Translations under genes and position numbers: made by a program
Shown here: piece by piece, positions 24,741-37,900 of the stretch
How positions within the stretch are numbered: position 1 is the first letter of the stretch
How the letters are laid out: each line of letters starts with the position of its first letter
Assembly: GCA_947579665.1 (NCBI GenBank)
Contig: OX388343.1
Span: 90,376,254 to 90,440,253, forward strand
From: Sympetrum striolatum
Lineage: Eukaryota; Arthropoda; Insecta; Odonata; Libellulidae
Direction of reading: 5' to 3'
Length of the DNA: 64,000 bases
Notes under the pieces: generated by a model
Told to the model about the DNA's origin: nothing
What the model saw: the letters and a program-made list of their open reading frames with translations, nothing else
Databases searched by the model: none

Positions 24741-25074
24741 ATAGGAATAACCGAATCTTATTTTAGGTCCTTACCGATATGATATGGTCTTCAAAATTTG
24801 GATTAAATCAGTGTTCCCTACCAGGTCATTAAAAGATGCAATGCTTGCAGATTCAAAAAGGGTCTGACTTTGACATCAGGAGGTCTTAATACTCCCTTAT
24901 ATAAAGTATGCTGGGAATTTCCAGTTTTTTAAAGATACATTTACAGAGAAGATAGAAATTTATTATTTCAACAGTTTGCAGGGGCAATTTGAAATATATC
25001 ATCAATATACATTTAACTTTTATTTGTATTTGTATGTAACTATTTATTTTATTTAATGTATCTTAATTAGCAGT

Positions 25075-25170
25075 CCTCGTCAGTGCTCCGTGCCTTATTG
25101 CTACTGGTTTTTGGGAACAATGGTAAGGCCCGGATTACTAATCTTCTGAGAAACCTCAATGCTTTTTTCA
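25075..25170. mobile_element. One arm of the foldback family seen at 36422-36704
   Basis: Words CCTTATTGCTACTGGTTTTT and AAGGCCCGGATTACTAATCT match the arms of the 36.4-kb foldback element (TTGTTACTGGTTTTAGC; GGCCCGGATTGCTGA). Only one arm was found here. Confidence 0.45.
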
Positions 25171-25281
25171 ATAGCCATGCTATCATCTAGTAATGTAGAA
25201 GTATAATTCTGAAGATAACGGCTTGGCTATTTACTTTCATTATTATTAAAAGGACCCCAATTAGTTTATTGCCAACTTGAG

Positions 25282-25464
25282 CTATTGTATTAAATGACTA
25301 TTAAAAGCTGCACGTGAAATTTCTATTTGCCACAGCATGGTGACAATTTCAGTGGAATGGTTAGTACTATCTATACTGCTGCATATGAAAATAAAGTTAA
25401 CACGAAATTTGTATTTGATGTAGAGGAGGTTATACATCTTGTCAGGAAACAAAAATATTTCCAA
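25282..25464 (-). CDS. Short receptor-like ORF fragment, uncertain
   Basis: A 60-codon minus-strand frame with RVNFIFICSSIDSTNHSTEI followed by VTMLWQIEISRAAFNSH. The CSS...(N)..T..V..L pattern loosely resembles the region following the sixth helix of insect gustatory receptors. Together with 24444-24740 on the same strand it might be a decayed receptor pair, but this is inference from pattern only. Confidence 0.15.
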   Translation of the reverse strand: MEIFLFPDKMYNLLYIKYKFRVNFIFICSSIDSTNHSTEIVTMLWQIEISRAAFNSHLIQ

Positions 25465-25828
25465 CCGATTTAGAGTCGGGTGTCACTTTGTGGTACTTAT
25501 TAAGAGTAAAAAAACTCTATGATATGAGAATTTTAATAAACCATAGAAAAAATTACATCACAACCATGGTTTTGCAGCCTCGCTGCATCCTCAGGTAACA
25601 AAATAAGAACTGTTTTTCTATCATTTACATTATTTTGTAAATAGGAAGATGTTTAATTGAGAAGAAATTTAACAATTCATAGTACAGTTTTCATTTCGTT
25701 AAGAGGTTTTTATATCAATTGTAAATTATTCATCTTGTTTTTAGCCTGTATAACAATATTGAATTTCTGAAATTTAAGTTTCTATTTTCTTCTTGTTGCA
25801 TGTTAAATAAGATTTCTAACGTGACAAT

Positions 25829-25916
25829 ATGAATCGTGCTTGGATGGAGCTAATGGAGCTCCCTGCAATCAAAACATTTAAAGGCAAAGAAGAGATAGTG
25901 AAAGCATGGTCAAATG
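25829..25916 (+). CDS. RCC1/BTB gene exon 1 (start codon)
   Basis: ATG at 25829 opens 29 codons (ending EEIVKAWSN) plus one base. The donor is G/GTGAGT, close to consensus. The leftover G pairs with GA at the start of exon 2 to give Gly, so phase is preserved. Upstream DNA is AT-rich 5' UTR or promoter without an obvious TATA motif that I would defend. Confidence 0.75.
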
Positions 25917-28900
25917 GTGAGTTGAACTTAGTGCATATTTCTATACTTTGAATTATCTTTATGTATACCTGATTTGAACATCTCATAACTGCCAGTATTG
26001 CTACTAAAATTTTGCTATAAAAATTAATCATCAGGTATATTGATTATAGCACAAATTTTGGTTTCAGTAGGTGACTAATGCATCATGGACATTTACTTTA
26101 ACCGATTAGAGATGTTTTAATTTAAAATAACAGAAAATTTAGGCGAAGGAATGAAATTTTCCTCTAAAATAATCCTCGCTGTAAAATTTTGTTTATAATA
26201 CAGTGAAACCTGTGTTTAGCGGAATCTCTCGAGGCCATAATTTTTTTCCAGATAGGACAATTTTCTGCTTAACCCAGGGTCTGACATTTCAAAAAACCCT
26301 TGAAAGGCATATTGCTCCCATTACATGCGTCGCCTAAAAGGCTGGTTTTACTAAAATTCTACATGGACGAATTTTCTATGAATATTCTATGCAGATGAAA
26401 TTATTATGGAATTATGAAAAAACAGTATCACATTGCGGTTAAATTTGTTTATTTGAAGTAGCATAAAAATTTATTTATAAAATGCGCATATAATCGGTTA
26501 TTGTGTCTTTTTTTCCTATATAATTCAATTTCTACGCTGCCGATAGCCTCATTTAAGATATTAAATAAATCGACATTACTTTGGTTAAGACTACATTTTG
26601 CTAATTATTTTAAAGAAACCAACATTTATCTTTAGGACTTTTTGTTTCCTCACATATTACAGTTTTATTTACTTCTTTGTGGGATTCACAGGCTTTGTCT
26701 TCAATTATAGTGTCTGTCATGGAGCCATCTTCATCGCTCGTCAGAAGATCGGGGATATGATTGGATAGAATTTGTTTTCTTTACCGGTCTCGGAGACCAG
26801 TGCTGACAGAAATCCAGCTTCAGCGAAACATTGTTGAGCAGTCGATGTTTTATCATCTTTTACTGCCAAATTAATCCGATATATGACATCCTGCATTGAT
26901 ATTTTTTATCACCTCTGACTCTGTATTCGCAGTATCTGTAGCAGCCAATAATGATCGCATCATTTACTTTCTATATTGTGCCTTCAGCAATCTAAGTACC
27001 TCCTCATCCATTGGCTGAGTGATGCTAGTTGTGTTTGCTGGTAACCAGGTCCATATCGAAAGGCGAATTTTAGGGTGACAGGTTGCGTTATCGAGGAAAA
27101 GTATGACTTTCCTATCTTTCCTCTTCGTTTCAGTGTTGAAACTTTTCAGCTACTCTTCCATGATCAAAGCCATGTTCCATGCTTTTTTATTATTTCTTTA
27201 TGTGATCGGTAGCTTCTCAATGGCAACGTTTTTGAAACATCATGATGAAGCTGATTTCCAGATGGCAGGATGCTTAAGAAGCTACCCAGCCATATTGCCA
27301 CAAATGAAAATGATGAAACGCTCCTTTGAGTGCTTCCTTTCTAAAGAATAAGCGTAAATGTATGATAATTGTTTCCATTTATGAACCAATTTCAAGAAAC
27401 AGAACTTGGAAAAGGAAAAACCCTAGCAGTTTTCTCCTTTAACACAAAATGTTTTAGACAGAAATGCCCTATAAAAAATTCCAGTTTTGTCCCCGATGTA
27501 GATATCACATGGTTAATAGTCTTAATTTATTCTTGAACCTTGCCTTTCCAGTCCTCTACGGTTACCACATCCACGTCGTTTGAATTGCCAACACCTATGT
27601 TCCATTTAACATTGTGTCTTGCTCTGAAGCTCTCCAGCCAACCATTTGCGGCCTTAAAATCAAGTTTTCCTAAAGAAATTACAAACTCCTATGCCTTTTC
27701 CTGCACCATTGAACCTGTTGAAGGAATATTCCTCAATTTCGCTTGCACAAACCAGTCCCAAACTAATTTGTTTAATTCTTTATATTCGCAGAGAGGAGTT
27801 TTCCTCTTTGAATGTAAATGTAGGCCTAAAGTAATATATAGAAATGACAATTATTTTATGGTGTGTTGATTTGCAAACTATTGTTGCTTGGGATATGAAG
27901 AAATACGTTTCTTAAGACTAACCTCTTTCAAACTCTTTCTTAATTTTCTCTTCCTTCTTGGACTGGCCGCGGTTAGCATGCCTACATGTTAATACTCCAA
28001 CGCCAAGGTCCAGGGTGCGAATCCCAGCTATCCAGATTTTTCAGGCAAGGGAATGGTCATATGTGTTCATCTATTGTTACTGTTATTACCTCACTGTAAA
28101 TTGGTGTTTCGCTGTATGTGATGGATTGATAAAAAAAATATAAAAAAATCTGATGGGGCCAACACATGACTTTCTCCATATATTATTGAAAACAGAAGCC
28201 TATGCCGGTAATATATAAATAACTCTAAAACAATGAGTGTTACAAAAAAACGTTTCATACAAAAGATATAGTAAAGTACATACATTATCTATAAGTTTTG
28301 TGTATAATTGTAAATTCCTACACTGCATTCTGACAGAGATATTTATGAAAAACTTCCATTTCTGGATAAACAGACTCTACCGGTTAACCATTATTGAAGA
28401 ATAACTCCTATCAGTGTTACGAAAAAATGTTTCATACAAAAGTTGTAGTAAAACACATTATCTATAACTTTTGTACCTAAATGTATTTACCTACTCTGCA
28501 TTCTGACTGAGATATGTATGAAAAACTTCCATTTCTGGGTAAACAACAACTTCCGGTTAACCATTATTGATAAAATAACTCCTAAACAATCAGTGTTACG
28601 AAAAAATGTTTCATACAAAAGTAGTAGTAAAGTACATTATCTAAACCTTTTGTTTATAATTGTATATACCTACATTGCATTCTTACAGAGATATTTAAGA
28701 AACAAAATTTTTTCCAGATAAACTGCAACTTCTGGTTAAGCGATATTCACCAAAAACTAATCAACTGTTGGCATTGTTAGGAAAATACTAAATATGAATT
28801 TTGAAAATGATCGGATAATTATTTTTTAAGATAGAGTGCCCACAAACGTTTTTACCACAGACAGACAGACATGTTCGGGAAAATATCGAAAACGAGCTCT

Positions 28901-31900
28901 ATGGGCCCCAAAACATCTATTTCCGTCGAAATCTGGAGGTCGTATTTTTTTGCGATTACAATACTTCCTCTATATTACGTATAGAGAGAAAGTAATAATT
29001 GCTTCATAAACTAACGTCTTTCCACTCTTAAACCTCTCTTCTACCTGCTTTATGGAAAGCTTTTCGTTCAAAGCACTCGATCAATTCCAGTTTATTTTTT
29101 AGCGTTAATACATTACGTGGCATTGCAGAAATCAATCAGCAGTTCCCCTAAGGTACTTGGGTGTGGTCTTACCCTGTCAGCAGTATGTAGGAAAATGATT
29201 CCGTCTTCTTCAGAGACGAGCAAGGCTACACAATAATGTTTATCCCTTTCTCCCGTAAACTGTCCGAGATTTAATCCTCACTAACATAAGAGGCAAAATT
29301 TAAATGCCCACCTACGTATTAGCTAAAAATGATTCATTTGTTCTGCTATGTTTATAAAAAGCCATTCATCTGCAAATTGAGATGGATAAGGAATGCCTTG
29401 GTCTGCAAAAGGAGTGGCCAAGAATCCTAATTGCATTTGTGTGTTGGTGTCTCCGCTTTCTTAAACACAGGGACAATGATATTTACGACAGGACACTCAT
29501 GATTTGGGATAACATCTCCAATGGGAAAGTTTTGCATCTTCGTAGTCACCTCAAGTGATTTAGATCGAAATTGGATTTACCTTTTGCAATTCCGCTTAGC
29601 TCAGGTTCACGCGGCCGGGAATCAATTTCGTTTCCATATTTGACAGTTTCCATTCAACACAGGGTAACAATGCATGTAAAACCCTATAATGACAGCCGGG
29701 ACCAACATGTTTTTACAGATAAGACAGGTTTCCGTTTTACTCAGGTTCCGCTTAAGGCAGGTTTCACTGTACTTAGTAAAGTAAGATGGTCCTTCCAGTA
29801 AAATAGTGTTTATAGTTATTGTTTATTACTTTCTCCCTATATGCATATATAGGGAGAAAGTATTATTCGCAGTATACAGTGAGGTAATAACAGTAACAAT
29901 AGACGAACACTGCTATGAGTTAAACAAGAGTTTAAGAGTGGTATAATTGTTTCTAAGTTGACTGATGCCCTGGACGCCCCAGCAGATCACTGATTCAGGG
30001 TGGCTGCAGGACCTTGAAACCTTGAGAACCTTGAAAAAACCTTGAATTTTTGTTGTTGAAAAACAGTGAAAACGCCTTGATTTTTTTGCAAAACCTTGAA
30101 AAATTCTGATCTAACTTGTTATCCTGGTTCATTCCAAAATAAACCACTCATTCAAATTCAAAATCAGCTCCACCAATGCGAAAACTCCAAAACCTAATAC
30201 ATAAACAACCCTCGTCATTTGTGCTGTTGATTTGCGTGAAATCTCGTGAGCATTTATGTGAATACATCAGGTATTGAAGGCTGAAAAAACGGTTTGTTCC
30301 TTCGAAGAAAAGAATGTTATAGAAAACAAACCATCTTTGGTCTATGTAAGTGGAACATTTTTTGTTAAATTGACATTTAATTTAAGAATGGTTGATGGAA
30401 TGCCACTTCATGCCCAATGAGCCTGGTCAGGCAAAAACTACTATTTTATCTAATGCCTCTTCTTTGGCAAAGATAAAACTTTCAGAAACCAAAAATAAAC
30501 ATAGAAAATGACTGACAATATTCTCAAACCTAAAATGCTTGTGTTAGACTTTATAACTAAAGATGAAAAAAAGTCTCTAAGTCACTTACTGAGGAATAAA
30601 TAATTAAATTCAAAACCGAAGTACACATATGTTTAGTTACAGTCATTAAGAAACTGCTGGAAAGATCACCTTTGAAGTATGCTTTGACAAAGAATATATC
30701 TTGCCTCGACCCCGCTCTGATTTTCAAGCAAGCTCTGGCCCATAAAAGACTTGCAGCTTGTCTAGAGTCTCTTGTTGAAAATGGCCAAATTACAGGCATA
30801 AAAGCCAATAGGATAAAACATAACTTCACAGATTTATATGTGGATTCTCGTGTCCAAAACAAATTGAAAATGTTTAAAACGTAATGAGACTCAATTGGAC
30901 ACATTCTGGTTGACCACTATTATTGATAAATATGATTCATCTTGTGATAATTTCTTAGGATTTGTAAAAATGATATTAATTTAAATCAAGGAAATGCTAC
31001 CGTTGAGCATGGGTTCTCTTTAAACGCCCAATGTCTAGTCGAGAACCAACACGAGCAAAGCTTGGCTGCTCAAAGGGGCATATATAAAGCATGCGGGTGG
31101 GGTCGGAAAATTGGAAATAACTTCTGGACTCATTCGTGCATATAAAAATGCAAGCAGTTTTTATTGAGAATCTCTGAAGAGGGCAAGGGAAGAAAATAAG
31201 AAACACGAAGATCAAGAAAATGTAAAAAAATGCAAGAAACTGGAAATTAGAGAGTTAGAAGAGAAAAAGGCTGAACATCTTTCAGAATTAGCAAGACTGA
31301 CTGAAGAAATTGAGAAGAAAATAATACAATAATTTGTATAAGCTAATATTCCTCAAGTGTAATGTAGTCCATGTAATGAATGTGAATGTTACTGTCTCTT
31401 GATATTTTATTATAGAAAAATAGTGTATTCTGTTGTATCTCTTTTAACTTTGAAAAATCCTCAACCTGACCTGGAAAAACCTTGAAATGAATTATGGAAA
31501 AAGTAAAAGAAAATATTAAAAATAGTTGAACTGTCAATAAGGAGTACTACTTACAAGTTAAATGTCATGCAATAAATAAATGCATATAAATAAATGCATT
31601 GAATATTAGGCAAAAAAGCCTGGATTTGTGGAAAAAATTCATGGCTCTACCCCACAATAATGTACCTTGATCACACTTCTTTTATCCCAAAGAACGAGTC
31701 TCATAAGTGTTTTGGGAATTGGGAAAAGTTCTAAGTGTATAAAATCTTATAATTTTCTAATTTCCACCACATCTCCTTGCAAAGGCTCTTGTCTTCAGAG
31801 TCCTTGTCTGTGTCCACTTAGAAGCTCAAATCTGTTCCGCAGTCTTCCATATCTTCATCTTGAAACTCCACGTCAAAAATATCACTTCTGTTATCAGTTT

Positions 31901-34900
31901 TATGAATTCGTATATTAGCCAGTATGTTTTTATATATTGTATATACAGTCCTTAGAGCTACCTATTTGATGGAACTTATATGGCACCTATTGGCACATGT
32001 AGGCATGAAAGGATATTTATTAAGGTGCAAATTTATGGGCCACAGTTTTACCATGATATGATAGAGTTAACAAATTAGTTATTATTTATTTGTCTAATTG
32101 ATCTATTTTATATACTTCATAATGATCTTCATTTTTTAGGGTGGGAGTTGCCTAACGCGGAATAGCTCCGCAGTTTTATGGCCACTTCTGTTCTTTACTG
32201 GGATATATAAGAAATGTCAAACTATTTATTTAAAAGAGAAAATAATGAAATGGCAATAACTTTCAAACCATTTTCGGCAGAATCATTGTATTTATTGCTG
32301 TAGAATATATTTCCATATTATTTTGCAATTTTCTTATCATTTTGGGATGCAAATATTCAATAAATGTCGGTGCTAACTATCGTAGGGCCCAAAAATAGCC
32401 CCCCCATCACTTTTAATGGCCAATATTTTGACAAAAAAGAGGGGCTTATATTCGGACAAATTTGGTACTTTTGTTTTCCCATCATTTGAATCTTAGGTTT
32501 TGCACTATCATAGCATACTTGAGTTATATTTATATTATTATAGTACTGTCTGCCAACAACATTTTTTATCTTATTTGTTAATTAAATTACCATTGTTTGC
32601 AGGAAATAAAATGGCAGTCTTGGCAAGAAGAAGCTTTCATTTGTATGTGGATGATGTATGGCATCAATTTGGGCCTTACAATTTGGAAGGTAATATTTAT
32701 TTGTAGAAATACACATTACATACACACAACAAGTGTTACATCTATCTAAAGATTTACTGTTGCATGTCTTTCTCTGTTTTCAACTACACCTCCAAGAATT
32801 TTGATGAATATCTTTGAGATATTCTGAATTCATTTCCTAATACACTCATTGAAAATAGAAATCATGCTCCAAGAAGTTCATTGAATTGCATGAAACTTAA
32901 CGTGAGTGTAAATATATGATTACATTGTCAGAGCCCAATAAACATTTGACTGTGGAAAATTGAAATCTTAAATTGAGGTTTGGCTCATTTTAGTTCTGGA
33001 GACAATGCTGTTCTACTGAAGCAATGGCAGCAATACTAGATTATCTATGATAATAGGAAGTCTGTGAGGCATGAGTGCAACAGTTTTAAAGCAGTACTAG
33101 GGAAGCTCAAAAATTTGTCACGAGGAACAAATGAAGCTGAATTGTTTTTGTGAAAAAGGAGAAGTTTTCTCCCATTTGATTGATTTTCATCACTAAAATT
33201 TTGAATCCATTGGTACACCTAAAATATATTTCAACTATCAAGATTTTGTTTTGCTTGTTTATTTAACATTACATTCTCTTGTCCATGAACCTCAGATATC
33301 AATATTCAATCAAATATTAACATCAACAATTATAATTGTTAGTAATGAAAAAATTCTTTATCAGAATCAAAAGTTTCACTATGTAAATCTTTCTACATTG
33401 CACACATGTATTTTTAAAATATTTACTTTCTCAGACTATTTCATATACAGGAATACCTCAATTATTTAATTAATAATTCAATTATTGTGATTCTCGATTT
33501 ATCGCGGTTTATAATTTGATACCAAAATTCCAATTATTGCGCTTTAAATTCGAATTATCGCAGACGCGAGATGTAGCACACTACATTACTTTTAGTTTGA
33601 GTCCCCACTGTCCAGGTAGCACTACCTCTTGTAGTGCTTAGTTTTTTCCGACGGCATCTGCTCACCACTCACTAGTACCTGTCCCCATTTTACTGTAATA
33701 CTTGTGGATATTTATTTCTCTTCTTATTTACCCCTACAATGAATGCTAAAAGAAACAAGGATAATATCAAGTCTGCAGCTTTAAAGAAGAAACGTAGAGC
33801 GATCAGCTTAGAAGATAAGTTGCATATGATAAATAAGTATGAAGCAGGCATAACTAAAACCAAAATTGCAAGAGAGTAAGGTCTAAATGAATCAATTGTT
33901 CGCCATATTTTAGAACATTCTACAAACTATAAGCAACTAGGACAGTGCATCGAAACCATCTGGGTCCCAAACTACGAGAAACAGAACCCATCTTGTGATT
34001 GAAATGGAAACGCTATTGTCAGTCTGGATAGAAGATTGTAACCAAAAGAGAATTCCTCTTATTCAAATGACTATAAAAACAATAGCATTGAATTTGTTTG
34101 AAACGTTAAAAAGAAAACAATTAGAAAGTGGAAATGGTTCGGCAACAGTAATGGAAGAAACATTCTCTGCAAGTTCAGGGTGGTTTGTTCGGTTCAAAAT
34201 AGCGATCAGGCATTCATAGTGTTGATGTACAAGGTGAAATTGCAAGTGCTGACGAAAAAGCAGCTGCTAGTTTTCCTGGTAAATTGCAACAGATCATTGA
34301 AGAAGGAAATTATACCGATGATCAGATATTTAATGCTGACAAAACAGGCTTGTTATGGAAAAAATTCCCACTAAAACATTTTTTAACAAAAAATGAAAAT
34401 TCACAGCCTGGCTACAAGGTTTCAAAGGAGCATGTAACACTTTTACTTTGTGGCAATGCTTCTGGAGATTACAAGATGAAGCCTCTCTTTATTTATCATT
34501 CAGGTTCACAAAATCCTCACCCCCTTAGAAGTTTGGATAAAAATTTTCTCCCTGTTCATTGGAGATCCAATAATAAAGCTTGGATGACAAAAACTATGTT
34601 TGAAGATTGGTTTAAAAACTGTTTTTGTCCTAAAGCTGAAAGGTATTGCAAGTCAATTGAATCTTGATTTTAAAATCTTGTTGATATTAGATAATGCACC
34701 TAGTCATTCAGCAGCACTGAATGACTTGAAGTTATTTATTTACCACCTAATACCACTTCCATCATCCAGCCAATGGATCAAGGTGTAATTGCATCCTTTA
34801 AGGCATATTACCTACGAAGAACTTTTTCCCAAGCAATAAAAATGACTACAGGAGATGAAGCTATGACTTTGACAGAATTCTGGAAGGCATTCAATATAAA

Positions 34901-37900
34901 AAATTGCATTGAGAATGCGAAGGAAGCATGGAGTGAAGTAACATCTAGCAACCTGAAAGCAGAGTGGCAAAAGATTATTCCCATTTGTGGAAATGGTTCT
35001 AAAGGATTTAATGATGAAGTAACCGGTGTTATCAATGACATAACTAAGTTTGGCTTCGATCAAGGACTAACCGAAATCAAGAATGGTGATGTTCAGGACT
35101 TGCTTCAGTCACATGATAAGGAACTAGATGATGAAGACCTAATTGACCTCGAGAGAGAATGTGCTTATGATGATCAAATGGATGATAATGACGAACAAAT
35201 TGACGTGCCAGCAAAGGAATTTACCCTCAAAGAAATGGACGAAATTTTTCGAGTTGCTGAAATCTTTAAAGATAAAATCTTGAACAGTGATCCTAATCTC
35301 GAGCGATCAATGAAAGTTCGTCAAGAAATTGAAAACTCCATCCATTGCTATAGAGTTTTATAGAAAGAAAAAAGAATGAAAAAATTCTACCTGACAAATC
35401 TACACCAGTTTTTATCCAGGAAAGAATAATTGTATGTACGTACTCCTTATATGTAAATTAATATTGAAGAATAATCTTGTTTTTGTAAATGAACCTTTAT
35501 TTTTTAACTCATATACAAAATTTAATTAATAGATTTGAAAAATCCTTGGCAACAATCACCCATTTTACATGCATTATTTATCCCAATTATTGCGGATTCG
35601 ATTATTGCAGTAATTTTCGTGGCAACAATAACAGCGATAATCAAGGTATTCCTGTAGTATATTTCATCACTTAGTTATCTAAAGTTATCTAAACTTAATA
35701 TTTCACTAAAAATATATATTTTTAAAATTTGAATGGAATTTAAAGCTGCAAAAATGCTCACCAATATCTAATTTAGAGTGAATGCTCTGTACAAATGTTG
35801 TGTTATAAAAATGAATTTTGATAATTTTTAGTGCTCCTTAAACACAGTTGTCTTTTTTACCATTACTCTAAATTTCTTTTCTACTCTTAAATATTGGCAT
35901 TCTTATTCATGTACCCCACTCTTTTCAAATTTTATTAATCCTATTACTATCCATGTGAACTTATAAATATCTCAGTGTCAAATTTTTATTTTTTCAAAAA
36001 TGTTTTGCAAAAATTCCATTCATCTTCCAAAAATTTCCCTTTTCTTGTTTAATATTTTATCTACTTAATTATGAAAAAGCAATATGTCTGAGAAAATAAA
36101 TTATAGGATATAACTACCTTTGGGAAGGACTTTTTCAAGTATTAATTTTGAATGTTCCTATAACCTCTTTGTATTGTAACGACAAAATGTGTCAAGATTC
36201 AATAAATATGTAGGTTGTCAAAAGGACAAGAATCTTGAGATATAAAGAATAACAAAAATGTTAAAATTTCACTAAATTCAGATAGACTGACTAAGAGATA
36301 GACTAGGCAAAATCATTATAGTATGAAATCTCAACTCTGAAAAACTGAAATGGTAATCATTGATGATGTAAATGAATTATTTTAATTTGATTATTTATGA
36401 TTACATTAATTAAACCATAGAGGTTTAAAAATCTCTAATTACTATCTTATCAGCAATCTGTAGCTTGTTGTTACTGGTTTTAGCAACAATAGGAAGGCCT
36501 ATAGTACTGACTTTCTTGTAAACATCCAATATACATTTCATAGAGATGCTATCATCCTCGGGAGTTGAAATACATGTAGTTTTAATGAATTGAAATGTAC
36601 ATGTTTCTTAGAAAGTCAGCAATCCAGTCATTTCTGTTGCTCTGAAAACCAGTGGCTACAAGGCCCGGATTGCTGAAAAAGACAGCTATTGGAGATTTTT
36701 AAACATCTAATTCATTAACAGCTGCATAAAAATTTAGTTTCCTTGCATTAATACTACCTGCATGAATACTTTTCAGATTTTGTAACAAATGGAAGTAGGG
36801 CTTTAGCTCTTGATATTGGAGGATTTCTGCTTTATCATGGGTCTTTGTTGGAGAAGTATAATTCTCACAGTTTTTCTGGAGAATATAGTTCTAGGTTGTG
36901 TCTGAGACCTTTTATGTTTGTTGGAATGTTAAAGGGAATACGATTGGTGAAGATGGCCATTGGAGAAGATCGATTTTTTGCCTTGGCACAAGATGGTGGA
37001 GTTAGTCAACTTTATATTTTATTAATTAAGTATTAATGTTGCTACAAATTGATTATCATCTGAATGAGAATTTTCTGCTTTACATTTATTGTTATTTGTT
37101 TTCCCCGTAGTTATTTGAATGTTCTTGGCAAGGTGGTGAGCCAATTGTACGTATTCGCTATGAATTGGATTGGTCCTTACATGATATATGTGAATCTGAA
37201 CCAGCAAATCAAAAAGTGATCCAGCTCCTATGCACAAAGGAATGTCCAGTGTTGCTTAGCAGTTGTGGAAAGGTAATAAATTCTCATCGATCTAATGTTC
37301 GTACTGTATATTGTTTACTGCTAGATTTTCTTTTTTGCCTTATGTGTTGTAGGTATTGTTTTAATGATATTTTTTGATTTTTTATATTTTTATTGCAGAT
37401 AGTTTTATGTTTGAAAAATAATTAACCAACTAGTCGGTGACCTTTTCACCCATTGAACAAACAGCAAAAGTTGTTATTTTTGATAAAAATATTTGCACTT
37501 GGTTTTTCAAATCCATCCATGTAGTTGTACTTTTTCTTTGCATCATTTAGGCAGAATGTTTAACCTGTAGACTCATTTTTACAGGTGTTCATCCCTGTGA
37601 ATCTACCAGATGGTGAAAAAAAATCAGGCATCCACCATAAAAAGCTACAAATCCTTGGGAAAAACTTAATAGGCAAGAAAGTTATTGAGTTAGCTGTTGG
37701 AAAAAAATTTTCATTTGCTCTCACCAATAGTGGGGAATTATATAAATGGATAATGTGTGATGAACATGAAGAGTCTCTACAAATGATTGATTACAAATGT
37801 CATGCGTAAGTATCCAGTCATTTCAGTGTAAAACAGGGTTGTCCTACCATGTTCCATGGGCTGGAATTTGCCTCACTGAAGCTATATCACTGGCCTTCCT

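Larger units (their letters stand above)
26201..29769 (-). mobile_element. Tigger/pogo DNA transposon, antisense, in host intron 1
   Basis: The TIR starts CAGTGAAACCTGTGTTTAG at the left and ends with GGCAGGTTTCACTG at the right, flanked by TA on both sides (26199-26200, 29770-29771). It is the same family as 37947-40512 but runs on the opposite strand. A SINE/palindrome composite (27960-28996) sits inside its transposase gene. Confidence 0.85.

Noticed and set aside
25560..25600. Non-coding 5' exon of the RCC1/BTB gene ending at CCTCAG/GTAACA
   Set aside because: A donor-like word exists but nothing else supports transcription, and a lone match is expected by chance.
30557..30904. 115-residue minus-strand ORF
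   Set aside because: It is antisense to the hAT-like transposase remnant, whose plus-strand motifs are clear.
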